Shown piece after piece: positions 26,451 through 34,063 of a DNA stretch of 64,000 bases. The notes beneath the pieces are model-generated. The model worked only from the letters and a program-made list of their open reading frames with translations, did not search any database and was not told the origin of the DNA. Every line of letters starts with the position of its first letter. Positions within the stretch are counted from its first letter, which is position 1. The stretch comes from Plantactinospora sp. KBS50 (lineage in GTDB: Bacteria > Actinomycetota > Actinomycetes > Mycobacteriales > Micromonosporaceae): the NCBI RefSeq assembly GCF_002285795.1, contig NZ_CP022961.1, positions 6,600,501 to 6,664,500 on the forward strand, given 5' to 3'. Made by a program: the position numbers and the translations under genes.

Positions 26451-27713
26451 ATGGATCCGGTCCGGAACCCCTACGCCCCCGGTGCCGGTCAGCGCCCTCC
26501 GGAGCTGGCCGGTCGCCACCGCGAACTGGACGTCTTCGACGTCGTACTGGAACGCATCGCCCGGGGTCGGCCCGAGCGCAGCCTGATGCTCACCGGCCTG
26601 CGCGGCGTCGGAAAGACCGTGCTGCTCAACACGCTGCGCTCGCAGGCCATCGGGCGGCTCTGGGGCACCGGCAAGATCGAGGCGCGACCCGACCAGTCAC
26701 TGCGCCGCCCGGTGGCGGCCGCCCTGCACATGGCCGTGCGGGAACTGGCCCCGCACCACCGCGCGCCGGACCGGATCGACGAGTTCCTCGGCGTACTCAA
26801 GGCGTTCGCGCTGCGCGGCGACCCGCCGCCGGCCGGCCGGAAGGCCGCCGCCCCACGGCTGCGGGACCGCTGGCAGCCGGGCATCGACGTGCCGGCCGCG
26901 ACCGGCCGGGCCGATTCCGGCGACATCGAGATCGACCTCGTGGAGCTGCTCACCGACGCCGCGAGCGTGGCCAGCGACGTCGGCACGGGCATCGCGATCT
27001 TCATCGACGAGATGCAGGACCTCGGCCCGGAGGACGTCTCCGGGCTCTGCGCCGCCTGCCACGAGCTGTCGCAGCTCGGCTCGCCGCTCATCGTGGTGGG
27101 CGCCGGCCTGCCGCACCTGCCGGCCGTGCTCTCGGCCGCCAAGTCGTACTCCGAGCGGTTGTTCCGCTACCAGCGCATCGACCGGCTGGACCGGATCGCC
27201 GCCGACCAGGCGCTGTGCGCGCCGGCCGAGCGCGAGGAGGTCGAGTACGAGCCGAAGGCGCTCGACCTGCTGTACGAGAAGTCGGGCGGATACCCGTACT
27301 TCGTGCAGGCGTACGGCAAGGCCACCTGGGACCATGCGCCGCGGTCGCCGATCAGCCCGTCCGACGTGCGGGTGGCCGCCCCGGAGGCCGAGGCGGAACT
27401 GGCGGTTGGCTTCTTCGGCTCGCGGTTCGAGCGGGCCACCCCCGCCGAACGGGAGTACATGCGCGCCATGGCCGCCCTGTCGTACGTCGAGAGCGAGGCG
27501 GGCGGCGATCCGGCGGGCCGCCACTCCGGCGACGACATGGACGCGGCGGTGCCGACCGCCGAGATCGCCCGGTCGCTGGGGCGCAAGCCGGCGAGCCTCT
27601 CACCGGCCCGGGACGCGCTCATCAAGAAGGGGCTGATCTACTCGGGCGAGCGCGGCACGGTGGCCTTCACGGTGCCGCACTTCGGCCGGTACCTGCGGAC
27701 GCAGCCGGCCTGA
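26451..27713 (+). CDS. AAA/STAND-like ATPase
   Basis: P-loop ATPase of 420 aa. Walker A is LTGLRGVGKTVLLNTLRS (about residues 47-64) and Walker B is GIAIFIDEMQDL (about 181-192), with a sensor-like IVVGAGLPHLP strand. The region after about residue 250 is a lid and then a winged helix (EIARSLGRKPASLSPARDALIKKGLIY). The arrangement matches the archaeal-ATPase/Orc-Cdc6-like group of stand-alone AAA proteins in actinobacteria. The role is not known. Single gene. Confidence 0.8.
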   Translation: MDPVRNPYAPGAGQRPPELAGRHRELDVFDVVLERIARGRPERSLMLTGLRGVGKTVLLNTLRSQAIGRLWGTGKIEARPDQSLRRPVAAALHMAVRELAPHHRAPDRIDEFLGVLKAFALRGDPPPAGRKAAAPRLRDRWQPGIDVPAATGRADSGDIEIDLVELLTDAASVASDVGTGIAIFIDEMQDLGPEDVSGLCAACHELSQLGSPLIVVGAGLPHLPAVLSAAKSYSERLFRYQRIDRLDRIAADQALCAPAEREEVEYEPKALDLLYEKSGGYPYFVQAYGKATWDHAPRSPISPSDVRVAAPEAEAELAVGFFGSRFERATPAEREYMRAMAALSYVESEAGGDPAGRHSGDDMDAAVPTAEIARSLGRKPASLSPARDALIKKGLIYSGERGTVAFTVPHFGRYLRTQPA

Positions 27714-27740
27714 CCCCGGTCGCGATCGGCCCGGCGCGGC

Positions 27741-28385
27741 TCAGACCAGTGACCAGGGTGCCGGGAAGGTCACCTCGCCGGCCGGCGGAACCGGCCCCTC
27801 GCCGGGCGGAGCCGCGGCGTTCCCGGCCGGTGCCGCGGCGTTTCCCGCCGGCGGGACCGGCCCGTCGCCCGCGGCCGGGGACGCGGTGGGCGCTGCGGAC
27901 GCCGGGCCGGCGACCGCCGGCAGGAGCAGCGCCTGCCACGGATCGCCCAGCCCGGACCAGGGGCTGGTCAATCCCAGCCGCGCGGCGGGGAAGAAGCCGA
28001 ACCGGCGGTAGTACGCCGGGCTGCCGAGCACCACGACCAGACGCTCGCCCAGCTCGGTGGCCGCCGCCAGGGCGGCCTGCACGACATCGCTGCCGTACCC
28101 GAGCCGTTGCCGGTCGGGGCGTACCGCCACCGGGCCGAGGCACAGCGCGGGAAATCGCGCGGGATCGACCCGAACCCTGGTGAGCAGGGCGTAGCCGACG
28201 ATCTCCCCGCCGGCCTCGGCCACCATGGACAGCTCGGGCAGCCAGGCGTCGTCCGCGCGGAGCGCGTCGACCAGCCGGACCTCGGCCGGGACCCGGGCGT
28301 CGGGGTGCGCGAAGGCGGCCGCGAGCAGCCGCCGGACCGCAGGAGCGTCCGACGGCTGCTCGGGCCGCAGCCGCACAACCGTCAT
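27741..28385 (-). CDS. GNAT-family N-acetyltransferase with low-complexity insert
   Basis: Acetyltransferase of 214 aa. Core motifs are LGPVAVRPDRQRLGYGSDVV (acetyl-CoA loop QRLGYG) and LVVVLGSPAYYRRFGFFPAARLGL, typical of the YhbS subgroup. Near residues 170-205 there is an Ala/Pro/Gly insert built of AAPAGN-type units, after which the family closing strand EVTFPAPW follows. Substrate unknown. It converges on the AAA gene with 27 bp between stops. Confidence 0.82.
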   Translation of the reverse strand: MTVVRLRPEQPSDAPAVRRLLAAAFAHPDARVPAEVRLVDALRADDAWLPELSMVAEAGGEIVGYALLTRVRVDPARFPALCLGPVAVRPDRQRLGYGSDVVQAALAAATELGERLVVVLGSPAYYRRFGFFPAARLGLTSPWSGLGDPWQALLLPAVAGPASAAPTASPAAGDGPVPPAGNAAAPAGNAAAPPGEGPVPPAGEVTFPAPWSLV

Positions 28386-28518
28386 GGCAGGCGACGCTAC
28401 CCCTCCGGCGCCTCCCCGGGGGGCCAAGCCGGGCCGTACGCCCCGGCGGAGACGGGCATCGTTGCCCGGTGCGGTCGTTGTACGGGTAAAGCGCACGGCC
28501 GCGGGGTATGACTGACAC

Positions 28519-29085
28519 ATGAGACCCGTACGCGGCATCGCTCGCGCCATGCTCAGTGGCATCTTCGTGATAAACGGGGCCCGGTCCGTGGTCAACCCGC
28601 AGCCGTTCGTGGGACGGGCGCGCAAAATCACCGACCGGGTCGGTCCGGCGCTGGAACGCATCGATCCACGGTTGCCGTCCGATGCCGAGAGCCTCGTCCG
28701 GGTCAACGGCGCCGTGCAGTTGACCGCCGGCCTGTTGCTGGCCACCGGGCATCTGGCCCGGCCGGCGGCGGCCGCGTTGGTCGGCTCGCTCGTGCCGACC
28801 ACGCTCTCCGGGCACGCGTACTGGACGATCGACGACCCGGCCGAACGGAAGGCACAGAAGATCCAGTTCCTGAAGAACCTCGGGATGTGCGGCGGCCTGC
28901 TGCTGGCGGCGGTCGACACCGAGGGCCGGCCGGGCCTGCGTTGGCGGACCAGCCGGGCGATGCTGGACGGACGCCGGTCGGTACGCCGGGGCGGCCGGTC
29001 GGTACGCCGGGCCGTGCACAGCGCCCGGCGGGACGCCCGGATCGCGGTGCGCTCCGCGGCGGCGGCCCGGCGGCTGCCGGGCTGA
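28519..29085 (+). CDS. DoxX-family membrane protein
   Basis: Small integral membrane protein, 188 aa. The opening MLSGIFVINGARSVVNP, the central NGAVQLTAGLLLATGHLARPAAAALVG and SGHAYWTIDDPAERKAQKIQFLKNLGMCGGLLLAAVD match actinobacterial DoxX proteins with about four helices. The C-terminus is an Arg-rich cytoplasmic tail with repeated RRSVRRG. Some DoxX proteins work with redox partners; nothing of that kind is adjacent. Confidence 0.82.
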   Translation: MRPVRGIARAMLSGIFVINGARSVVNPQPFVGRARKITDRVGPALERIDPRLPSDAESLVRVNGAVQLTAGLLLATGHLARPAAAALVGSLVPTTLSGHAYWTIDDPAERKAQKIQFLKNLGMCGGLLLAAVDTEGRPGLRWRTSRAMLDGRRSVRRGGRSVRRAVHSARRDARIAVRSAAAARRLPG

Positions 29086-29274
29086 TTCAGCCTCCGGCAC
29101 CGCATCTGGCCAGGATTTACCAGGAATTACCGCCCTGTGGCAACGCGATAGAAATGTCGCGAACTAGTGTGGGAGCGGACACGGTCGAATAACGCAGGGG
29201 GCAGGGCGGTGTGGCGCGGTTCTAGGCTGCTGCGTGCAGAGCCTGCACGGAATGGACACGGGGGTGACAGCGCG

Positions 29275-30714
29275 ATGCCGGCGACCGTCGATGGGCGGAC
29301 CGACACCGGAAAACCGACTCGGCGGACCCGGTCCCTGGTGGACAGCCGCACCCTCGTCCGCATCGCCGCAGTCGCGCTGACCTGCTATCTGGCCTGGCTC
29401 GCCATCCGCGCCTTCGGCCGGCCGTACGACTTCTTCGACCTGAAGATCTACCACGGCGCCGTGGTGTGGTGGGCCGGCGGCCGCGACCTGTACGCGTTCA
29501 TCGCCCCGCAGACCACGATCGGCTTCACGTACCCGCCGTTCGCCGCGCTCGCCATGCTGCCGATGGCGCCGATGCCGATCGGGTTGGCCGGTCTGATCAA
29601 CGTGCTGGCCAGCCTCGCGACGCTCACGGTGGTGCTGGTGGCGCTGCTGAAGCCGATCGCCGAGCGGATGCGCTGGCCGCTGTGGTTCGGCGTCGCCCTG
29701 GCCGTGCCGCTGGCCACCGCCATCGAACCGCTCCGCGAGACGCTCGGCTACGGCCAGGTGAACCTGCTGCTCTTCGCGCTCGTGATGGCCGACCTCGTGG
29801 CGTTGCGCTGGCGGGCTCGCCGGTCGCTGCGCGGTCCGGCCACCGGTGGGACGGTGCGCCGGTTCTGGCTCAGCGGCGCCTGGGCGGGCGTCGGCATCGG
29901 TCTCGCCACCGCCATCAAGCTGACCCCCGCGCTGTTCATCGTCCATCTCGTGCTGACCCGGCAGTGGCGGGCCGCGTTCACCGCGATGGGCACGGCCGCC
30001 GGTGTCACCGTGGCCACCTATCTGGTGGCCGGTCGCGCGACGATGACGTACTTCACCGAGGTGCTCTGGGACACCGGTCGGGTCGGCCAGCCGGACATGA
30101 CCCCCAACCAGTCGCTCGCCGGCATGCTGGCCCGGCTGTACGACTCGATGGAGACGCCCGGTCTGCTCTACCTCGCGTTCGCGGTGCTGCTGCTCGCGGT
30201 CGGGCTGTCCCGGGCGGCGAGCGCGCACGCCGACGGGGACGAGTTGACCGCCTTCACCATCACCGGTCTGACGGCGAACGTGATCAGCCCGATCTCCTGG
30301 ACCCACCACCTCGTGTTCGTGGTCCCGGCGATCATCGTGCTGGCCGACGCGGCGAGCCGGCGGCGGGCCGCCAGCCGGGGACTGCGGCGCACGGCGGTGC
30401 CGCCGAGCGCGCTGAACGCCCTCGGTGGTCTCCGTCCGCCGATCTGGTATCCGACGCTGACCGGCCTGCGCCACGCCGCGGCGGCCGTCGCGCTGTACGC
30501 GCTGTTCCTCATCTCGCCCATCTGGCCGTACGAACACCAGCTTCCGGCGGTGTCCCACTACCAGGACGGGCTGTTCGGCGCGCTGATGGAGAACTCGTTG
30601 GCCATCGCGCTCATCGTGCTGGTCGCCGCGCTGCCGTGGCGGCCCGGCGCCGAGCCCGCCTTCTACGCCGAGCAGCACCGGCAGGATCGGGCGGGGTCGA
30701 CGGTCCGCGCCTAG
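29275..30714 (+). CDS. GT87-family (DUF2029) mannosyltransferase-like membrane protein
   Basis: GT-C polytopic membrane glycosyltransferase, 479 aa, about 10-12 helices. The external Asp-rich loop DFFDLKIYHGAVVWWAGGRDLYAF follows the first helix and holds the expected catalytic acid. Also conserved: FTYPPFAAL, LGYGQVNLLL, AIKLTPALF, NQSLAGMLARL and ISPISWTHHLVFV. Such enzymes use polyprenyl-phosphomannose in cell-envelope glycan or lipoglycan synthesis. ATG 29275. The preceding 190 bp hold no gene. Confidence 0.85.
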   Translation: MPATVDGRTDTGKPTRRTRSLVDSRTLVRIAAVALTCYLAWLAIRAFGRPYDFFDLKIYHGAVVWWAGGRDLYAFIAPQTTIGFTYPPFAALAMLPMAPMPIGLAGLINVLASLATLTVVLVALLKPIAERMRWPLWFGVALAVPLATAIEPLRETLGYGQVNLLLFALVMADLVALRWRARRSLRGPATGGTVRRFWLSGAWAGVGIGLATAIKLTPALFIVHLVLTRQWRAAFTAMGTAAGVTVATYLVAGRATMTYFTEVLWDTGRVGQPDMTPNQSLAGMLARLYDSMETPGLLYLAFAVLLLAVGLSRAASAHADGDELTAFTITGLTANVISPISWTHHLVFVVPAIIVLADAASRRRAASRGLRRTAVPPSALNALGGLRPPIWYPTLTGLRHAAAAVALYALFLISPIWPYEHQLPAVSHYQDGLFGALMENSLAIALIVLVAALPWRPGAEPAFYAEQHRQDRAGSTVRA

Positions 30715-30746
30715 GGCGTGTTTCACAGGTGTCGGTCGAGCCAGGG

Positions 30747-30787
30747 CCGGTGGCTCCCCGCGTCCGCTCGCGGCGGGAAGCCACCGG
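30747..30787. terminator. hairpin between GT87 gene and moaE
   Basis: 15-bp arms (CCGGTGGCTCCCCGC / GCGGGAAGCCACCGG, one mismatch) in the 118-bp gap between convergent genes; probably acts for both strands. Confidence 0.55.
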
Positions 30788-30831
30788 GCGGCCGCGTGGC
30801 CGAGTGGGGATCGCCGAGCGGGGATCCCGGG

Positions 30832-31278
30832 TCAGGGGCAGTTCACCCACTCGTCCGTGCCGTCGGCGAAGATCTGGTGCTTCCACACCGGCAGCCGGGC
30901 CTTCACCTCGTCCACCAGCCGGGCGCAGGCGGCGAAGGCGGCCGCCCGGTGCGCCGTGCTGACGGCCGCGACGAGCGCCACGTCCCCGATCTCCAGCGGG
31001 CCGACCCGGTGGGACACCGCGACAGCGTGTACGTCCGGGCCGGCGGCGATCTCCGCCGCGATCTCCCGGAGCAGGTCCGCGGCGCTCGGATGGCCCTCGT
31101 ACTCCAGCCGGGTGACGGCGCGGCCGTGGTCATGGTCGCGCACCACGCCCTGAAACGACACCACGGCCCCGGAACGCGGGGTCGCCACCGCGGCCTCGTG
31201 CGCGGCCAGGTCGAGCGGATCGGCGCTCACGGCCGCCAGGGCGACCCCGGCGAGCGGAACCACTGCCGGGCCGCTCAT
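30832..31278 (-). CDS. moaE: molybdopterin synthase catalytic subunit MoaE
   Basis: 148 aa. Motifs GAVVSFQGVVRDHDHGR, LEYEGHP, VSHRVGPLEIGDVALVAAVSTAHR, and the C-terminal lysine pair region VKARLPVWKHQIFADGTDEWVNCP are standard for MoaE, which inserts two sulfurs into precursor Z using MoaD thiocarboxylate. Its start overlaps the moeA stop (4-bp ATGA), so it is the last gene of moaC-mog-moeA-moaE. Confidence 0.95.
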   Translation of the reverse strand: MSGPAVVPLAGVALAAVSADPLDLAAHEAAVATPRSGAVVSFQGVVRDHDHGRAVTRLEYEGHPSAADLLREIAAEIAAGPDVHAVAVSHRVGPLEIGDVALVAAVSTAHRAAAFAACARLVDEVKARLPVWKHQIFADGTDEWVNCP

Positions 31279-32534
31279 CGCAGTGTCCCCTGCCGGGAGG
31301 GCAGCGGCACCAGCGGCACGGATGCGCCCGCCACCCCCTGCGTGTGCGGCGCGATCAGGGCGAACCCGTCGGCCAGGGCGAGGCCGCGCAGCATCGCCGA
31401 ACCGACGTGCCGGACGGGGTGGGCGGTGTTGTCCCGCGGATCCACCCGGGCCAGTGCCAGGTGGGTCTGGTCGCCGCGACCGGGCACCGGCCCGGCCAGC
31501 GTCACCGCCGGCAACGCGGGCAGCGCACGGCCCTGGAGGCCGGCCAGCAACGGCGCCACCAGGGTGACCAGGGCGATGATCGCCGACTGCGGGTTGCCGG
31601 GCAGCCCGGCCACGAAGCGGTCCCGACCGTCCCGGCCGGTGACCCGGGCCACCAGCATCGGGAAGCCGGGCCGGACCGCGACGGTGTTGACGACGTACTC
31701 GGCGCCGAGCTCGCGGAGCGCCGGATGCAGGTGGTCCACCGGTCCGTGCATGGTGCCGCCGGTGGTGCAGACGAGGTCGGCGTCCGCGAGCGCCGACCGC
31801 AGCGCCTCGACGTGCGCGGGCAGCGTGTCGGCGACCGGGCCGATCACGTCCGCCGGCCCGATGTCGCAGCCGTAGCGGCGCAGCCAGGCCGGGACCGCGG
31901 GGCCGAGGGCGTCGCGCACCCGGCCCGCACCCGGCGGACCGGCGGTGAGCAGTTCGTCGCCGAAGACCAGCAGCCCCGCCCGCGGTGCCCGGCGGACCGG
32001 AAGCCGGTCGTAACCGCAGGACGCGGCCAGGCCGATCAGCGCCGGATCGACCGGCGAACCGGCGGGCAGCAGTTCCTCACCGGCCCGCGCCTCCTCGCCC
32101 GCCGATCGCCACTCCGGCGTGTCGCGCAGCCGCCCGCTGATCCGGCCGTCGGCGGTGCGGCCGGACTCCTCGACCCGCAGCACCGCCCCGGCACCGTCCG
32201 GCAGCATCGCCCCGGTGGCGATCTCCACGGCGGTGCCGTCCTCGACGAGCGCCGGGGGCGTCCCGCCGGCCAGCACCCGCCCGACCACCCGCCACGGCCC
32301 CGGGCCGCGTACCGCGAAGCCGTCGACGCTGGAGGTCGGGAAGGCCGGCAGGTCGGTGAGCGGCGTCAGGGGCCGGGCCAGCGTCAGGCCGTCGGCCGCC
32401 GCGAGCGCCACCTCGGTGATCGGCAGCGGCGCCGCGGTGCCGGCCTCGTACGCCCGGCGCCGGGCCTCCGTCCAGGACACGGAGGTCGGTGCGGGAGCCG
32501 GGGCGGCGTCGGCACGGAGCTTGGCTGCGGTCAC
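31275..32534 (-). CDS. moeA: molybdopterin molybdenumtransferase MoeA
   Basis: Inserts molybdate into adenylylated molybdopterin; 419 aa. Visible motifs: LPAFPTSSVDGFAVRG, VEIATGAMLPDGAGAVLRVEE, GLLVFGDELL, LVCTTGGTMHGPVDHL (the TTGGT/S loop), and VAGLPGNPQSAII. The GGT loop here reads TTGGTMHGPVD rather than the commoner TSGGVSVGxxD; the Gly and Asp are kept. Coupled to moaE downstream; a 111-bp gap separates it from mog. Confidence 0.95.
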   Translation of the reverse strand: MTAAKLRADAAPAPAPTSVSWTEARRRAYEAGTAAPLPITEVALAAADGLTLARPLTPLTDLPAFPTSSVDGFAVRGPGPWRVVGRVLAGGTPPALVEDGTAVEIATGAMLPDGAGAVLRVEESGRTADGRISGRLRDTPEWRSAGEEARAGEELLPAGSPVDPALIGLAASCGYDRLPVRRAPRAGLLVFGDELLTAGPPGAGRVRDALGPAVPAWLRRYGCDIGPADVIGPVADTLPAHVEALRSALADADLVCTTGGTMHGPVDHLHPALRELGAEYVVNTVAVRPGFPMLVARVTGRDGRDRFVAGLPGNPQSAIIALVTLVAPLLAGLQGRALPALPAVTLAGPVPGRGDQTHLALARVDPRDNTAHPVRHVGSAMLRGLALADGFALIAPHTQGVAGASVPLVPLPSRQGTLR

Positions 32535-32645
32535 CCGGCGAGCCTATCGCCCGGCTCCGACACGCCCGGCGGTTGCGGCGTACCGGGTACCGGTCCGCTC
32601 ACCCGGGGTGGTGGCCTCCACCCACCCGGGAGTGCTGGCCTCCGC

Positions 32646-33125
32646 TCACCTGGGGTGGTCGCCGCCGCGGAGCTGGTCGACGGCGTGCACGAGGATCGGG
32701 CCGAGCACCGCGAGGCCGTCCCGGGCGCCGCCGGTGGAGCCGGGCAGGTTGACCACCAGCATCCGGTCGAGCACCCCGGCGAGGCCCCGGGAGAGGGCCG
32801 CCGCCGGTACGGCCGCCCGGCTGTGCGCGCGGATCGCCTCGGCGATGCCCGGTATCTCGTAGTCGAGGACCGCCCGGGTCACCTCCGGCGTCCGATCGGT
32901 GGGGCTGATGCCGGTGCCGCCGCTGGTCAGCACCACGTCGATGCCGTCCGCCCGGGCCGCCAGCAGGGCATCGCCGACGGGGTCGCCGTCCGGGACCACC
33001 ACCGGCTCCTCCTCCACCGCACAGCCGAGGTCCCGCAGCCCGGCGACCAGCAACGGCCCGCTGGTGTCCCGGTACGTCCCGGCAGCGGCCCGGTTGGAGG
33101 CGACCACCACGCGAGCCCGGATCAC
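32646..33125 (-). CDS. mog: molybdopterin adenylyltransferase (MogA/MoaB family)
   Basis: 159 aa. Starts at GTG 33125 (VIRARVVVASNRAAAG), overlapping the moaC stop. VLTSGGTGISPTDRTPEVTRAV is the molybdopterin-binding loop, and LPGSTGGARDGL the second loop. It adenylylates molybdopterin before molybdenum insertion by MoeA. Both MogA and MoaB names are used for actinobacterial members. Confidence 0.92.
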   Translation of the reverse strand: MIRARVVVASNRAAAGTYRDTSGPLLVAGLRDLGCAVEEEPVVVPDGDPVGDALLAARADGIDVVLTSGGTGISPTDRTPEVTRAVLDYEIPGIAEAIRAHSRAAVPAAALSRGLAGVLDRMLVVNLPGSTGGARDGLAVLGPILVHAVDQLRGGDHPR

Positions 33126-33616
33126 GACCGGTCCGCCGGCCGTCGCCAGTCGCCCGTCTTGCCGCCGAGCTTGCGCAGTACCCGGACCGCCTCGACGGAG
33201 GCCGCCGGGTCGACGGCCTTGACCATGTCCACCAGCGCCAGGCCGGTGACCGCCACGGCCGTCAGGGCCTCCATCTCCACCCCGGTACGGTCGGCGGTCC
33301 GGACGGTGGCGGTGATCTCCACGGTCCGTTCGGTCAGGTCGAGATCGACGGTGACCCCGTGCAGCGCGATCGGGTGGCAGAGCGGGATGAGATCGGGGGT
33401 GCGCTTGGCGCCCATGATGCCGGCCAGCCGGCCGACCGCCAGGGCGTCGCCCTTGGGCAGCCCGTCCCGGCGCAGCAGCTCGACGACCTCGGCCGTGGTG
33501 CACAGCCGTCCCGCGGCGACCGCCTCCCGCCCCGTGGGTTCCTTGGCGGAGACGTCCACCATGCGTGCGCTGCCGGCGGCATCGACGTGGCTCAGCCGCG
33601 GTCCGGTTTCTGTCAC
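33122..33616 (-). CDS. moaC: cyclic pyranopterin monophosphate synthase MoaC
   Basis: 164 aa. Second enzyme of molybdopterin synthesis, acting on the MoaA product. Conserved segments: MVDVSAKEPTGREAVAAG, GIMGAKRTPDLIPLCHPIAL with the active-site lysine and histidine, and GVEMEALTAVAVTGLALVDMVKAVD. First gene of the moaC-mog-moeA-moaE set; translationally coupled to mog. Confidence 0.96.
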   Translation of the reverse strand: MTETGPRLSHVDAAGSARMVDVSAKEPTGREAVAAGRLCTTAEVVELLRRDGLPKGDALAVGRLAGIMGAKRTPDLIPLCHPIALHGVTVDLDLTERTVEITATVRTADRTGVEMEALTAVAVTGLALVDMVKAVDPAASVEAVRVLRKLGGKTGDWRRPADRS

Positions 33617-33973
33617 GCCGGCAGCCTATCGAGCGGGCGACCGGATAGAGCCGACCGGCCCGCGACACAGCGCCGCTGGCCGCCCATAATGAGCGGCAGC
33701 GCAGCTCCGCACGCCGTTTGCAGAAGGTACCGCTGAAGGGCTCCCGGTAAGCGACTGAATCGCTGTCTTCGCACCGCCCATTGGACAGGAAATCAAACTC
33801 ACCGTTTCGGTTTGTGCGCACTCGGTGACGATAACCGGTCCAATCATCGGATTATGCGCAATACGACATCTCTTGGGTGCAAACGGACCCCACTTCGCTT
33901 AGCGTACTTGTCATCGGAATGGTGGCGGACCCGCCGCGAGGGGGCCGCCCAGGGGTCAGACGAAGGAGTAGCC

Positions 33974-33997
33974 ATGCGCGGTAGCAGCTGGGAGTGA
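33974..33997 (+). CDS. possible seven-residue leader peptide (MRGSSWE)
   Basis: Tiny frame ATG-CGC-GGT-AGC-AGC-TGG-GAG-stop with a strong GAAGGAG Shine-Dalgarno 6 nt upstream, placed 66 nt before the GGDEF-EAL gene. The 450-bp gap around it (33617-34063) is otherwise without a gene and is less GC-rich near 33780-33920, fitting a promoter region. Translation of the peptide is inferred only from the ribosome-binding site. Confidence 0.35.
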   Translation: MRGSSWE

Positions 33998-34063
33998 GAG
34001 GGTACCGCCGCCCCCATGACGGGGCGTAGGCTGCCCGGTACGCCTCTTCCGGTGGAGAACACC

